Assembly (NCBI RefSeq): GCF_014650055.1
Contig: NZ_BMUF01000011.1
Span: forward strand, 248,001-312,000
Direction of reading: 5' to 3'
Source: Streptomyces malachitofuscus
GTDB taxonomy: Bacteria > Actinomycetota > Actinomycetes > Streptomycetales > Streptomycetaceae
DNA length: 64,000 nucleotides
Shown piece after piece: positions 44,888 to 54,293 of this stretch (position 1 is its first letter; the number at the start of each line of letters is the position of its first letter). Both the position numbers and the translations under genes were made by a program. Below the pieces are notes generated by a model that saw only the letters and a program-made list of their open reading frames with translations, had not been told where the DNA came from and searched no databases.

Positions 44888-44914
44888 CGGGGTGGGCTTG
44901 CTGACTGCGGCGAC

Positions 44915-46197
44915 CTAGGTGGCCTTGTCGGCGGGCTCGACGTCCTGCTCGGCGGGCTCGACGTCCTGCTCGGCTGGCTCGTCCGGCTTCTCCGCCTTGA
45001 CGAGCTTCTCCGCCTGCTCGGCCGCCTCCACGGCCTTGTCGGCCTTCTCCACCTTCGCGGCCGTCCCGACCGCTTCGGCCTTCGTGCTCTCCTGCTCCGG
45101 CGGCCCGGCCTGCTCGGGCACCTTCGCCGCCGCGAGCTCCTCGGACACCGGCGCGTCCTCGACACCCTCACGCGTGGCCGACACGACCTCTCCGGCGGTC
45201 CGCTTCACCGTGCCGGCCGCGATCTCCTCGGCGAAGTGGCAGGCCACCCGGTGGCCGCCGCCGACGTCCCGCAGCTCCGGCCGTTCGGTCGAGCACCGCT
45301 GGGCCTGGGCCCAGGGGCAGCGGGTGTGGAAGCGGCACCCGCTGGGCGGGTTCGCCGGGGAGGGCAGGTCGCCCGTGAGCAGGATGCGCTCGCGCTTGTC
45401 CTCCACCTCCGGGTCCGGCACCGGCACGGCCGACATCAGGGCCTTGGTGTACGGGTGCTTCGGCTCGGCGTAGAGCGCGTCGCTCGGCGCCTCCTCGACC
45501 AGCGAGCCCAGGTACATCACGCCGATCGTGTCGGAGATGTGCCGGACCACCGCGAGGTCGTGGGCGATCACCACGTAGGTCAGGCCGAGCTCCTCCTGGA
45601 GCTCGTCCAGCAGGTTGATGACCTGGGCCTGGACCGACACGTCGAGCGCGGAGACCGGCTCGTCGCAGATGATCACGTCCGGTTCGAGGACCAGCGCGCG
45701 GGCGATGCCGATGCGCTGGCGCTGGCCGCCGGAGAACTCGTGCGGGTAGCGGGAGAGGGCGTTGGAGGGCAGGCCGACCTTGTCCAGGATCGACTTGATC
45801 TTCTCCCGGCGCTCCTCCTGGTTCTTGCCGATGCCGTGGGCGACCATGCCCTCCGACAGGATCGACTCGATGTTCTGCCGGGGGTTCAGCGAGCCCAGCG
45901 GGTCCTGGAAGACCATCTGCAGCCGGCGGCGGAAGCGGCGCAGTTCCTCACCGGGCAGCTTGGCCAGGTCGGTGCCGTCGAGGACGACGGACCCCTCGGT
46001 GATGTCCACCAGCCGCAGCACCGACCGCCCGAGGGTGGTCTTGCCGCAACCGGACTCGCCGACCAGGCCGTAGGTCTGGCCGGCCTCGACCTTCAGGGAG
46101 ACCCCGTCCACGGCGTAGACGTGGCCGACCGTGCGGTCGAACAGGACACCCCTCTTGATGGGGAAGTGGACCTTGACGCCGTCCAGTTCGAGCAGGC

Positions 46198-46201
<4 letters not shown>
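44915..46201 (-). CDS. peptide ABC transporter ATP-binding protein 2 (DppF/OppF type)
   Basis: 428-aa ATPase that drives peptide import together with its partner. Walker A GESGCGKTTL, signature SGGQRQRIGIARAL, Walker B VIICDEPVSALD, and the C-terminal oligopeptide-type region with CRFHTRCPWAQAQRC. The last ~95 residues are an unusual Ala/Glu/Lys tail ending in copies of AEQDVEP. The ATG at 46201 overlaps the stop of the preceding ATPase as ATGA. Last gene of the five-gene operon. Confidence 0.95.
44931..44981. repeat. 21-bp tandem repeat in the C-terminal tail coding region
   Basis: Two exact 21-bp copies (44931-44951 and 44952-44972) plus a third partial copy with one mismatch (44973-44981). 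The length is a multiple of three, so each unit adds seven residues (AEQDVEP in register) to the ATPase tail and keeps the frame. Confidence 0.85.
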
Positions 46202-47199
<998 letters not shown>

Positions 47200-47205
47200 G
47201 GTGGT

Positions 47206-48165
47206 TCAGCCCCTCAGCTTCGGGTCGAGGGCTTCCCGCATGGCCTCGCCGAGGAGGGTGAAGCCGAGGGCGGTGATGATGATGCCGACGGCGGGGTAGA
47301 CCGCCATCATCGGCGCGTTGTCGAAGAAGCGCTGCGCCTGGGTGAGCATGACGCCCCACTCGGGGATGGCCGGATCGGGGTTGCCGAGGCCCAGGTAGGA
47401 CAGGGCGGCCGCCTCGATGATCGCGGTGGCCAGGGAGAGCGTGGCCTGCACGATCACCGGGCTGAGCGAGTTGGGCACGATCTGCGAGAGGACGATGCGC
47501 CGCTTGCGCACTCCGAGGGACTGGGCGGCCAGCACGTAGTCGGCGCTGCCCTGGGCCAGCATGGAGCCGCGCAGCAGCCGGGCGAAGATGGGGATCTGGA
47601 CGACACCCACGGCGATCATCACGGTGGTCAGTGACTGGCCCATGACGGCGGCGATCGACACGGCCAGCAGCAGCGAGGGCATCGCCAGCATGATGTCGAT
47701 GAAGCGCATGATGACGGAGTCGATGCGCCGGCCGGTTTCCCCGCCGAGGGTGGCGAAGGCGCCGGCGAGGCCGCCGATCAGAAAGCCGATGGTCAGACCG
47801 ATCAGCGTGGCGACGACGCCGACGAGCAGCGTCTGCCGGGCACCGACCAGGAAGCGGGAGAACATGTCCCGGCCGAGGTGGTCCAGCCCGAACCAGTTCT
47901 CGCCGCGCATACCGACGAACTCGCCCCGGTTGGCGAAGACCTCGTCGCGCCAGGTCTGGGCGGTCGGCGAGTACGGCGCGATGTAGGGCCCGACGATCGC
48001 GAGCACGATGAACAGGCCGATGATGATCGCGCCGATGATCGCCATCTTGCTGCGCTTGAGGCGTCGGAACGCCTCCCGCCACAGACTGGCTCCGGTACTG
48101 GTCTCCTTGGTGGCGGCCAGTTCCGCGAGGCGCTGGATCTTGTCTGTCTTGGTGGCGACACTCAT
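47206..48165 (-). CDS. peptide ABC transporter permease (DppC type)
   Basis: 319-aa inner-membrane permease, six helices plus the extended N-terminal OppC-like region. First helix AIIGAIIIGLFIVLAIVGPY; permease loop LDHLGRDMFSRFLVGARQTL; EAA-type coupling motif around AAQSLGVRKRRIVLSQIVPN. It begins one base after the preceding permease stop, so translation is coupled. Confidence 0.95.
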   Translation of the reverse strand: MSVATKTDKIQRLAELAATKETSTGASLWREAFRRLKRSKMAIIGAIIIGLFIVLAIVGPYIAPYSPTAQTWRDEVFANRGEFVGMRGENWFGLDHLGRDMFSRFLVGARQTLLVGVVATLIGLTIGFLIGGLAGAFATLGGETGRRIDSVIMRFIDIMLAMPSLLLAVSIAAVMGQSLTTVMIAVGVVQIPIFARLLRGSMLAQGSADYVLAAQSLGVRKRRIVLSQIVPNSLSPVIVQATLSLATAIIEAAALSYLGLGNPDPAIPEWGVMLTQAQRFFDNAPMMAVYPAVGIIITALGFTLLGEAMREALDPKLRG

Positions 48166-48166
48166 G

Positions 48167-49171
48167 TCAGTGCACCCGCACTCTCGGGTCGATGAGGCTG
48201 TACGCGAGGTCCACCAGCAGGTTGATCAGGACGTACACCAGCGCGATGAACATGATGAACCCGACGAGCACGGGGTAGTCACGGGCGTCGATCGCCTGCC
48301 GGATGAAGGAGCCGATGCCGCCGAAGGCGAACACCGACTCCGTGAGGACCGCGCCGGACAGCAGGGAGCCCGTGAGCAGGCCGACCGCGGTGACCACCGG
48401 GAGCATCGCGTTGCGCAGCACGTGCCGGCCGCGGACGACGCTCCGCTTGAGGCCCTTGGCCTCGGCGGTGCGGACGTAGTCCTCGTCCTGTACCTCGAGG
48501 ACGCTGGCGCGGGTCATGCGCACGATGACCGCGAGCGGGATGGAGGCCAGGGCGATGGAGGGCAGGACCAGGTGGGTGATGGCGTTCCACGAGGCGTCGA
48601 ACTCGCCGGTGAGGATGCCGTCCAGGACGGCGAATCCGGTCACGTCGGTGGCGTTGATGCCGGTGTCCTGGCGTCCGAAGCTGGGGAAGATACCCAGCTG
48701 GACGGCGAAGATCTGCTTGAGGATCAGGGCCAGGAAGAAGACCGGGATGCAAATGCCGACGAGCGAGCCCGAGACGGCGGTGACGTCGAGCCAGCCGCCG
48801 CGGTTGCGGGCGGCGAAATAGCCGAGCGGCACACCGACGGCGACGGCGATCAGGATCGCGAGGAGGGACAGCTCCACGGTCGCGGGGAACCGCAGGACGA
48901 ACTCGTCCCACACCGGCTGTCCGGTCTGGGTGGACGTGCCCAGGTCGAGTTCGAAGATGCGCTTGAGGAAGCGCCAGTACTGAACGTAGACGGGCTGGTC
49001 CAGCCCGAGCGCACGGTTGATGCGCGCCACTTCGGCCTCGGTGGCCTTTTCCCCCAGGATCGCTGAGGCGGGTCCACCGGGCAGCCGGTCGAGCCAGAGG
49101 AAGAGCAGAACCGACAGACCGAGCAGCGTGGGTATGAGCTGGAGCAGTCTTCGTACGACGAGACGCAGCAC
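48167..49171 (-). CDS. peptide ABC transporter permease (DppB type)
   Basis: 334-aa permease with the family N-terminus VVRRLLQLIPTLLGLSVLLF and EAA-type motif in RTAEAKGLKRSVVRGRHVLR. First permease after the binding-protein gene, separated from it by a 13-bp-stem hairpin. Works with the DppC-type subunit to form the pore. Confidence 0.95.
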   Translation of the reverse strand: MLRLVVRRLLQLIPTLLGLSVLLFLWLDRLPGGPASAILGEKATEAEVARINRALGLDQPVYVQYWRFLKRIFELDLGTSTQTGQPVWDEFVLRFPATVELSLLAILIAVAVGVPLGYFAARNRGGWLDVTAVSGSLVGICIPVFFLALILKQIFAVQLGIFPSFGRQDTGINATDVTGFAVLDGILTGEFDASWNAITHLVLPSIALASIPLAVIVRMTRASVLEVQDEDYVRTAEAKGLKRSVVRGRHVLRNAMLPVVTAVGLLTGSLLSGAVLTESVFAFGGIGSFIRQAIDARDYPVLVGFIMFIALVYVLINLLVDLAYSLIDPRVRVH

Positions 49172-49213
49172 CCCGCATGCCCCTTTCTTGCGTGGTTTCT
49201 TACATGAATGGAC

Positions 49214-49246
49214 CCGCCCGGCCGCCGAGGTGCGGCGGCCGGGCGG
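49214..49246 (-). terminator. intercistronic hairpin between binding protein and permease genes
   Basis: Perfect 13-bp inverted repeat with a 7-nt loop (arms 49214-49226 and 49234-49246), 35 bp after the binding-protein stop and 43 bp before the permease start. Such hairpins partly terminate or protect the upstream message so the binding protein is made in excess over the membrane subunits. Confidence 0.7.
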
Positions 49247-49281
49247 AACCCCCCGTTTCAGTTCACCTGCCGGTCAGGCTC

Positions 49282-50949
49282 CTACTTGAAGGAGGCCTCG
49301 GCGAAGACTTCCTGCGTCAGCGGGGAGACGTTCGGCGGGTTCACGTTCTTGGCGAACGCGATGGCCGGCGGGGAGGCGGAGACCGGGACACCCGGAAGGT
49401 AGTCCATGATGACCTCGTTGGCCTTCTCGTAGGCGGCGGTGCGCTCGTCGCCCACGAGCTCCGAGCCGGCGTTCACGGCGTCGAAGACCTTCTTGTCCTT
49501 GAAGCCCCACTGCTTGTCGTACTCGGCGAACCAGGTGCCGATGAAGTTGTAGCCGTCGTTGAAGTCACCGGTCCAGCCGAGCATGTGCAGGGCGCAGGAG
49601 CCCGCCTCGGTGGCGTCCAGGTAGTCCGGGGCCCACTTCATGGCCTTGGGCTTGACGGTGATGCCGGCCTTCTCGAGGTCGGCCTTCATCAGCTCGAACA
49701 GGTCCTGCGGGGCAGGCATGTACGGGCGGGTGACCTCGGTCGGGTAGCAGAACTCGATCTCGAGCTTCTCCTCACCGGCCTGCTTGAGGAGGTCCTTGGC
49801 CTTGGCGGTGTCGAACGGGTACTTCGTGACGTTCTTGGAGTAGCCCGCGATCGTGTCCGGCATGAACTGGTCGGCGACCTTGCCGCCCTCGGGCAGCTGG
49901 GTCTTGACCAGGTTCTCCTTGTCGATCGCCTGCGCGATGGCCTGGCGGACTTCCTTCTTCTTGAGGGCCTTGTTGGCGCTCTGGCTCATGCCCACGTAGA
50001 AGAGGTTGAAGACGCCACGGGTCGGGACGACGTAGCCCTCGTCCTCGAGGGTCTTGACGTCGGCCGGGGCGACGAGGTCGTAGCCGTCGATGTCACCGGC
50101 CTGGAGCGCCTGGCGGCGGCCCTCTTCGGTGTCGATGGTGCGGAAGACCAGGTTCTTGATCTTCGCCTTGTCGCCCCAGTAGTCGTCGAAGCGCTCAAGG
50201 GTGACTTCCTTGTTGCCCTTGTTCCACTTCGTGATCTTGTACGGGCCGGTGCCGGCGACCGTGCCGGCCTCCTGGCTGTACTTGGGGTACGTGATGGCGT
50301 CACCCTTGGCGGACGCGTCCTGCTTCTTGTACTCCTCGATGGCCTTCGGGGAGTGGATCGCGAGGGCGTTGAGGGAGAAGCCGCCGGGGAGGTTGGCGGA
50401 GGGCTTCTTGACCTCGATGACGGCGGTGTTCTCGTCCTTCGCGGTGCAGGACTTGTAGTTCGCCTCGGGCGTCTCGGGGTCTTCGTTCTTCTTGAAGCCG
50501 CCCATGATGGTCTGCCAGTAGTAGGAGACCGCGCTGGACTGGTAGGTGCCCGTCCAGTTGAACCAGTGGTCGTAGTTGGCGCAGACGGCCGCGGCGTTGA
50601 ACGCCTCGCCGTCGTGGAACTTCACGCCCTTGCGGAGGTTGAAGGTCCAGACGGTGCCCTCGTCGTTGCTCGACCAGGTCTCGGCGAGGCCGCCGACCAG
50701 CTTGGTGCCGCCGGACTCGTGCTCGAGCAGGGCCTCGAACGCCTGACGCGTCACACGGAAGGTTTCGCCGTCACTCGCGAGGGCAGGGTCCAGGGAACCC
50801 GGGTCACCGGCACCGGCGAAGACGAAGGTGTCCTTCCCGCCGTCGCTCTTGTTGTCACTGTCCCGCTCGCTGGAGCAGCCCGTGGCAATCAGACCGACCG
50901 CCACCGCGGCCGTGATCGCCCGAGCGACTCGGGACTTGGGTATGCGCAT
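49282..50949 (-). CDS. peptide ABC transporter substrate-binding lipoprotein (family 5)
   Basis: 555-aa lipoprotein that captures peptides outside the membrane. Signal peptide with basic start and lipobox IATGC at about residue 25, then a Ser/Asp/Lys linker. SBP_bac_5 signatures: GDPGSLDPALASDGE at the N-terminus and TWTFNLRKGVKFHDGEAF-like region (here VWTFNLRKGVKFHDGEAF). First gene of the operon; a long AT-richer leader lies upstream. The peptide specificity is not evident. Confidence 0.95.
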   Translation of the reverse strand: MRIPKSRVARAITAAVAVGLIATGCSSERDSDNKSDGGKDTFVFAGAGDPGSLDPALASDGETFRVTRQAFEALLEHESGGTKLVGGLAETWSSNDEGTVWTFNLRKGVKFHDGEAFNAAAVCANYDHWFNWTGTYQSSAVSYYWQTIMGGFKKNEDPETPEANYKSCTAKDENTAVIEVKKPSANLPGGFSLNALAIHSPKAIEEYKKQDASAKGDAITYPKYSQEAGTVAGTGPYKITKWNKGNKEVTLERFDDYWGDKAKIKNLVFRTIDTEEGRRQALQAGDIDGYDLVAPADVKTLEDEGYVVPTRGVFNLFYVGMSQSANKALKKKEVRQAIAQAIDKENLVKTQLPEGGKVADQFMPDTIAGYSKNVTKYPFDTAKAKDLLKQAGEEKLEIEFCYPTEVTRPYMPAPQDLFELMKADLEKAGITVKPKAMKWAPDYLDATEAGSCALHMLGWTGDFNDGYNFIGTWFAEYDKQWGFKDKKVFDAVNAGSELVGDERTAAYEKANEVIMDYLPGVPVSASPPAIAFAKNVNPPNVSPLTQEVFAEASFK

Positions 50950-51372
50950 ATTGGGGCCACTCCGGGTCCGCTATGTGGATGCATCTTGACCGGCCGAACA
51001 CTACAGACGTTCGCAGTCAGTCAGGAACAGTCCGGATAGCGGTGATACCTACCTGAGATCTGAACACTTGACATATGGGATGGTTCAGGCACCCCGCCGT
51101 CGACTTTTAACCCCCCGGACACAAAACCCGGCGTTCACAGGGCCGTTCGGAAGGCGTCCAGCGACGTGAAGAAGGGGTGAAACCGCAGGTGACAGGGGGT
51201 CAACGGGTCGTCGCTCCACGCGCATGGCCGAAAATCTGACGTGAAATCAGCGCCGGACGCACAGGGCCCCGACCTCGCCGGAGCTCGTGTCCACCTGGTG
51301 GACACGGTGACGCTGAGTCAGCATGAGCCGGAGAACGGTGGGGGTGACCCCGGGATCAGGGATCCTGCCCGG
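50950..51372. other. long regulatory region upstream of the peptide ABC operon
   Basis: 423 bp between the binding-protein gene and the SseB-like gene, both on the minus strand. The part next to the operon (about 50970-51110) is A+T-richer and should carry its promoter, though no clear -35/-10 pair was found. A 19-bp palindrome lies at 51287-51305. No gene is supported. Confidence 0.55.
51287..51305. promoter_or_regulatory. 19-bp perfect palindrome
   Basis: GTGTCCACCTGGTGGACAC: 9-bp arms with a single central base. The tiny centre favours a DNA operator over an RNA hairpin. It sits 68 bp after the SseB-like stop and about 340 bp before the ABC operon start. Confidence 0.45.
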
Positions 51373-52161
51373 TCAGCGGTGCTGCGCGGGCGGGTATCCG
51401 TACCCCGGGGCGGACGGCTGGACCGCGCCGTGCGCCTCGCGGTCGTAGAAGGGGCGGGCGTTGGCGCGCAGCCACATCACGACCGGGTCGTGCTCGTCGG
51501 ACATCGCGACCGTCGACACGGGCAGCCCGTCCGGGACCGCGCCCAGCGACTGCTGCATCATCGCGCGCACCGCGTCCACGGCGGGCGGGGAGGTGTCGTA
51601 CACGTCCAGGCCGATGGCGAGGTACGGGGCGCCCAGCGCGGGCTGCACCCAGGCGCGGCGCAGGGCGCGGACGGCCGGGGTGCGGTGGGCGTTCTGCGCG
51701 AGGAGGGCGTAGAACTGCGGGATCTCGATGGCCGGTTCGGACAGCCGCAGCGGTCCGGCGGGCTGGCGGTCCAGTCCGCCGGCGATCCGGCGCAGGTCCA
51801 GCCAGGGGATGCCGACGCCGCCGCCCGGGGCGTGCGGGTTGAGCCAGAGTCCGTAGCGGTCGGGGAAGAGGGCGCGGGCCACCTCGAGGCCGTCGACCAC
51901 CTCGTACGACCGGTTCCAGCCGCTGGCGGACAGCTCCTGGGCGGAGGTGACGCAGGGCGCGTAGCCGAAGCCGTCGACGTCCATGTTCCCGTACTGGGCG
52001 TCCGGGGAGCCGGCCTGGCCGTGCCACAGCAGCATCCATACCTGGCCGGTCGAAGGGGTCGCGAGAGCGCGCAGCAACGCCTCATAGGCGTCGTAACGCC
52101 CGGGCGTCACCTGGCGCAGCATGTGCTCGACCTGCCCGGCCGCCGCGGTGCCAGCGCTCAC
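51373..52161 (-). CDS. SseB-like protein
   Basis: 262-aa cytosolic protein of the SseB (enhanced serine sensitivity) family. Landmarks: VEHMLRQVTPGRYDAYEALL, PWLDLRRIAGGLDR and LGAPYLAIGLDVYDTSPP, matching the two-domain SseB layout. ATG at 52161. A related gene follows upstream on the same strand (52270-53049). In E. coli SseB alters sensitivity to serine; its molecular role is unclear. Confidence 0.75.
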   Translation of the reverse strand: MSAGTAAAGQVEHMLRQVTPGRYDAYEALLRALATPSTGQVWMLLWHGQAGSPDAQYGNMDVDGFGYAPCVTSAQELSASGWNRSYEVVDGLEVARALFPDRYGLWLNPHAPGGGVGIPWLDLRRIAGGLDRQPAGPLRLSEPAIEIPQFYALLAQNAHRTPAVRALRRAWVQPALGAPYLAIGLDVYDTSPPAVDAVRAMMQQSLGAVPDGLPVSTVAMSDEHDPVVMWLRANARPFYDREAHGAVQPSAPGYGYPPAQHR

Positions 52162-52269
52162 TTTGTATCGCCCCTCCGTAACACACCTCGCCAGCGAACG
52201 AACCTAGCTTAAGCCGACGGCCTCCGGCGGTCTGCGTTCCGTGCGCGGCGGGGCCGCGTCCCCGGACGG

Positions 52270-53049
52270 TCACGGGTGGCGTTGGTAGAAGGGGGTGACC
52301 CGGGTGCGCATCCAGTCCGCCACCGGGTCCTGGGCCAGGTCCATCAGGATCAGGTTGACCGGCCAGCGGGTCGGGGTGCGGCCCAGGGCCCGGCCCAGGG
52401 CGTCCAGGGGCAGGGCGCGGGCGTCGCCCTCCGCGTGGGCCAGTTCCACGCCGATGAACAGGACCGGGTCCGCGGTCTCGATCGCGGCCAGGCAGCGGCG
52501 GGCGGTCGTCACGACGCCGATCGAGTCGAACTCCTCCGAGGCCGCGCCGAGGAAGTCCACCGGGTCGTCCTGCCAGTCGGGCTCGAACAGCCGGACCCGG
52601 CCGCCGCTCGCCGGGCCGTCCAGCGGGCTGCGTCCGGCCCGGCACAGTTCGGCGACGGCGCCCGGCGGCAGCGGCGCGGAGACCACGCCGCCGGGGTTCA
52701 CCGCGATCCCGGCCTGCGGCGGCAGACCGCGGGCGAATTCCACGGCGGGGGCGATCGTGTACGACATGTGGGAGCCGACGACCTGCCGGAACTGTTCCTC
52801 GGAGCTGAAGACGGGGACGTAGGCCTGGCCGTCGAGTTCCATGGTGGGCAGGTCCAGCGGGCCGCTGTGCGGACCGCCGCCGTTCGGCAGCGGGACCCAG
52901 ACGAAGCTGCGGCCCAGGACCTCGATGATCCTGGCCCCCGCGGAGGGGACGCCGAGGGAGGCGGAGAGCACCTCCTCCAGCTCGTTACCGGGCCATCCGC
53001 CGTGCGGATGGGGGTGCGTCCGGTCCGAGAATTCCGCCGGGAAGTCCAT
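52270..53049 (-). CDS. SseB-like protein (second copy)
   Basis: 259-aa protein related to its downstream neighbour. N-terminal GGWPGNELEEVLSASLGVP, middle YVPVFSSEEQFRQVVGSH with SseB-N-type strands, and C-terminal LFIGVELAHAEGDARALPLD, ending DWMRTRVTPFYQRHP, similar in position to MWLRANARPFYDRE of the other copy. The pair likely arose by duplication. ATG at 53049. Located 1 kb from the glycine/serine genes, which fits a serine-related role only loosely. Confidence 0.75.
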   Translation of the reverse strand: MDFPAEFSDRTHPHPHGGWPGNELEEVLSASLGVPSAGARIIEVLGRSFVWVPLPNGGGPHSGPLDLPTMELDGQAYVPVFSSEEQFRQVVGSHMSYTIAPAVEFARGLPPQAGIAVNPGGVVSAPLPPGAVAELCRAGRSPLDGPASGGRVRLFEPDWQDDPVDFLGAASEEFDSIGVVTTARRCLAAIETADPVLFIGVELAHAEGDARALPLDALGRALGRTPTRWPVNLILMDLAQDPVADWMRTRVTPFYQRHP

Positions 53050-53102
53050 CTTTCGCCTACCGCCTGCCTGGAACCACTGCTGTGGCTGAAAAGGCTATCG
53101 GG

Positions 53103-53771
53103 TCAGCCCGCGAAGCCGATCCGGTGCAGCGCGTCCACCGCGTCCCGGTCGATCAGCACCGCCGAGCCGCAGCCCGCCGGCACCCGGCCGCGCCGCACCG
53201 CGCGCAACAGCCGGTCGCTCGCCGCGCGGTGGCGCCGGAAGGCGTACCGGGAGACTCCGCGTCCGCGCTCGCGCTGGCCGGCCAGGGCCTGCTGCGGGGT
53301 GACGTCGAGCAGCAGCAGATGCAGGCTCGCGCCCCGGCGCCGGGCCTCGCGGGCCAGCCAGCGCCGCACCCAGGCCTGCGTACCGCAGTCGTGGACGACG
53401 ACCGGGCCGCCGGCGCGCAGCGCGCGGCGCAGCCCGGCGTAGTGGGCGAGGCGGACCAGCGGGCGGTACACGGCGTACGGCAGGAAGCGCGGCATGCGGC
53501 GGTCCCAGCGGTCGCGGGTGTCCTGGGAGTCGACGCGGGTGCCCCGCACCGTGCGCCGCATCAGCGTGGATTTGCCGCTGCCGGGCAGTCCGGTGACCAC
53601 GACGAGGTCGCGGGGCCCGAAGAGCAGCGCGCGCGGGCTGCGGCCGGCGCGTGCCCGCAGATCGCGGACGACGGGCGCCGGCAGTGCGCCGCGTGCCCGG
53701 CCGGCCCGAGCGGGCGGCTGCGCGGGCAGCGCGGCGCCGGTGGTGGTGGCGCACGCCGTGGTCCTGTTCAC
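53103..53771 (-). CDS. P-loop ATPase/kinase-like protein
   Basis: 222-aa Arg-rich protein with Walker A VVTGLPGSGKSTLMRR at about residue 58 and a second acidic strand GGPVVVHDCGTQAWVRRW. Resembles AAA_33/zeta-toxin-like small kinases that phosphorylate or bind nucleotide-linked substrates; the target is unknown. The GTG at 53771 has GGGGAGG 9 nt upstream. It faces the glycine riboswitch divergently. Confidence 0.75.
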   Translation of the reverse strand: MNRTTACATTTGAALPAQPPARAGRARGALPAPVVRDLRARAGRSPRALLFGPRDLVVVTGLPGSGKSTLMRRTVRGTRVDSQDTRDRWDRRMPRFLPYAVYRPLVRLAHYAGLRRALRAGGPVVVHDCGTQAWVRRWLAREARRRGASLHLLLLDVTPQQALAGQRERGRGVSRYAFRRHRAASDRLLRAVRRGRVPAGCGSAVLIDRDAVDALHRIGFAG

Positions 53772-54000
53772 CGTGATGGTCCTCCCCTGGGGCCAGGTGC
53801 GAGTCCCGTCCCCGCCGAGTGTAAAGAGAAGGTAATGCCAGGTGTCTCTCGTTTCCGTGCCTTTCCTGAAACAGGCCTGTCACAGCTCCCTGTGACCGCG
53901 CCCGCACATCCTGTGCACCCCAGGGAAGGGTCCCCCTGCCGGACCCCGGCGATGCGTGCAATGATGTGCGCGCCAACTGCATACCGGCCGTTTGAATCCG

Positions 54001-54212
54001 CGCGGGAGAGTCCCCGGCACCGTGTGCCGCCGGGGCGCCGAAGGAGCAAGTCCCTCCCTTGAATCTCTCAGGCACCGTTACCGCGTGGGCGAGGCACATC
54101 TGAAAAGCGGGCCGCTGTAGCCGTGCTCCAGCGACCCCACCCAAGGTGCAAGCCGTGACTCCTCCCCGGTGCGGGCGGTCATGGCGAACCTCTCAGGTTC
54201 CGATGACAGATG
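54001..54212 (+). promoter_or_regulatory. tandem glycine riboswitch upstream of gcvT
   Basis: Two consecutive glycine-aptamer-like units. Aptamer 1 (about 54001-54085) is closed by CGCGG/CCGCG and contains GGGAGAG, GCGCCGAAGGAGCAA and TTGAATCTCTCAGGCACCG, the conserved glycine core. Aptamer 2 (about 54097-54212) is closed by CATCTG/CAGATG and carries the second core with GCAAGCCG and CGAACCTCTCAGGTTCCGATGACAG. A short linker separates them. It should raise gcvT expression when glycine is abundant. Confidence 0.95.
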
Positions 54213-54228
54213 GGGAGGAATTGCCCTC

Positions 54229-54276
54229 GCCTTCTCCCACGCTGGTATGAACTCGCGCGGGAGGGACCCCCATCGC
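54229..54276. repeat. interspersed hairpin repeat, diverged copy E
   Basis: The segment CTTCTCCCAC onward, through CGCGCGGGAGGGACCCCCAT, matches the shared core of copies A-D (CTCCCCCAC ... GCGGGGGGACCCCCATCG) with a diverged middle. It lies between the second glycine aptamer and the gcvT ribosome site, inside the likely expression platform. Confidence 0.65.
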
Positions 54277-54293
54277 CTCTGGGAGACCGACCG

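Noticed and set aside
54210-54293. Upstream extension of GcvT in the open frame from 54210
   Set aside because: It overlaps the second glycine aptamer and the repeat, and a good ribosome site precedes the ATG at 54294.
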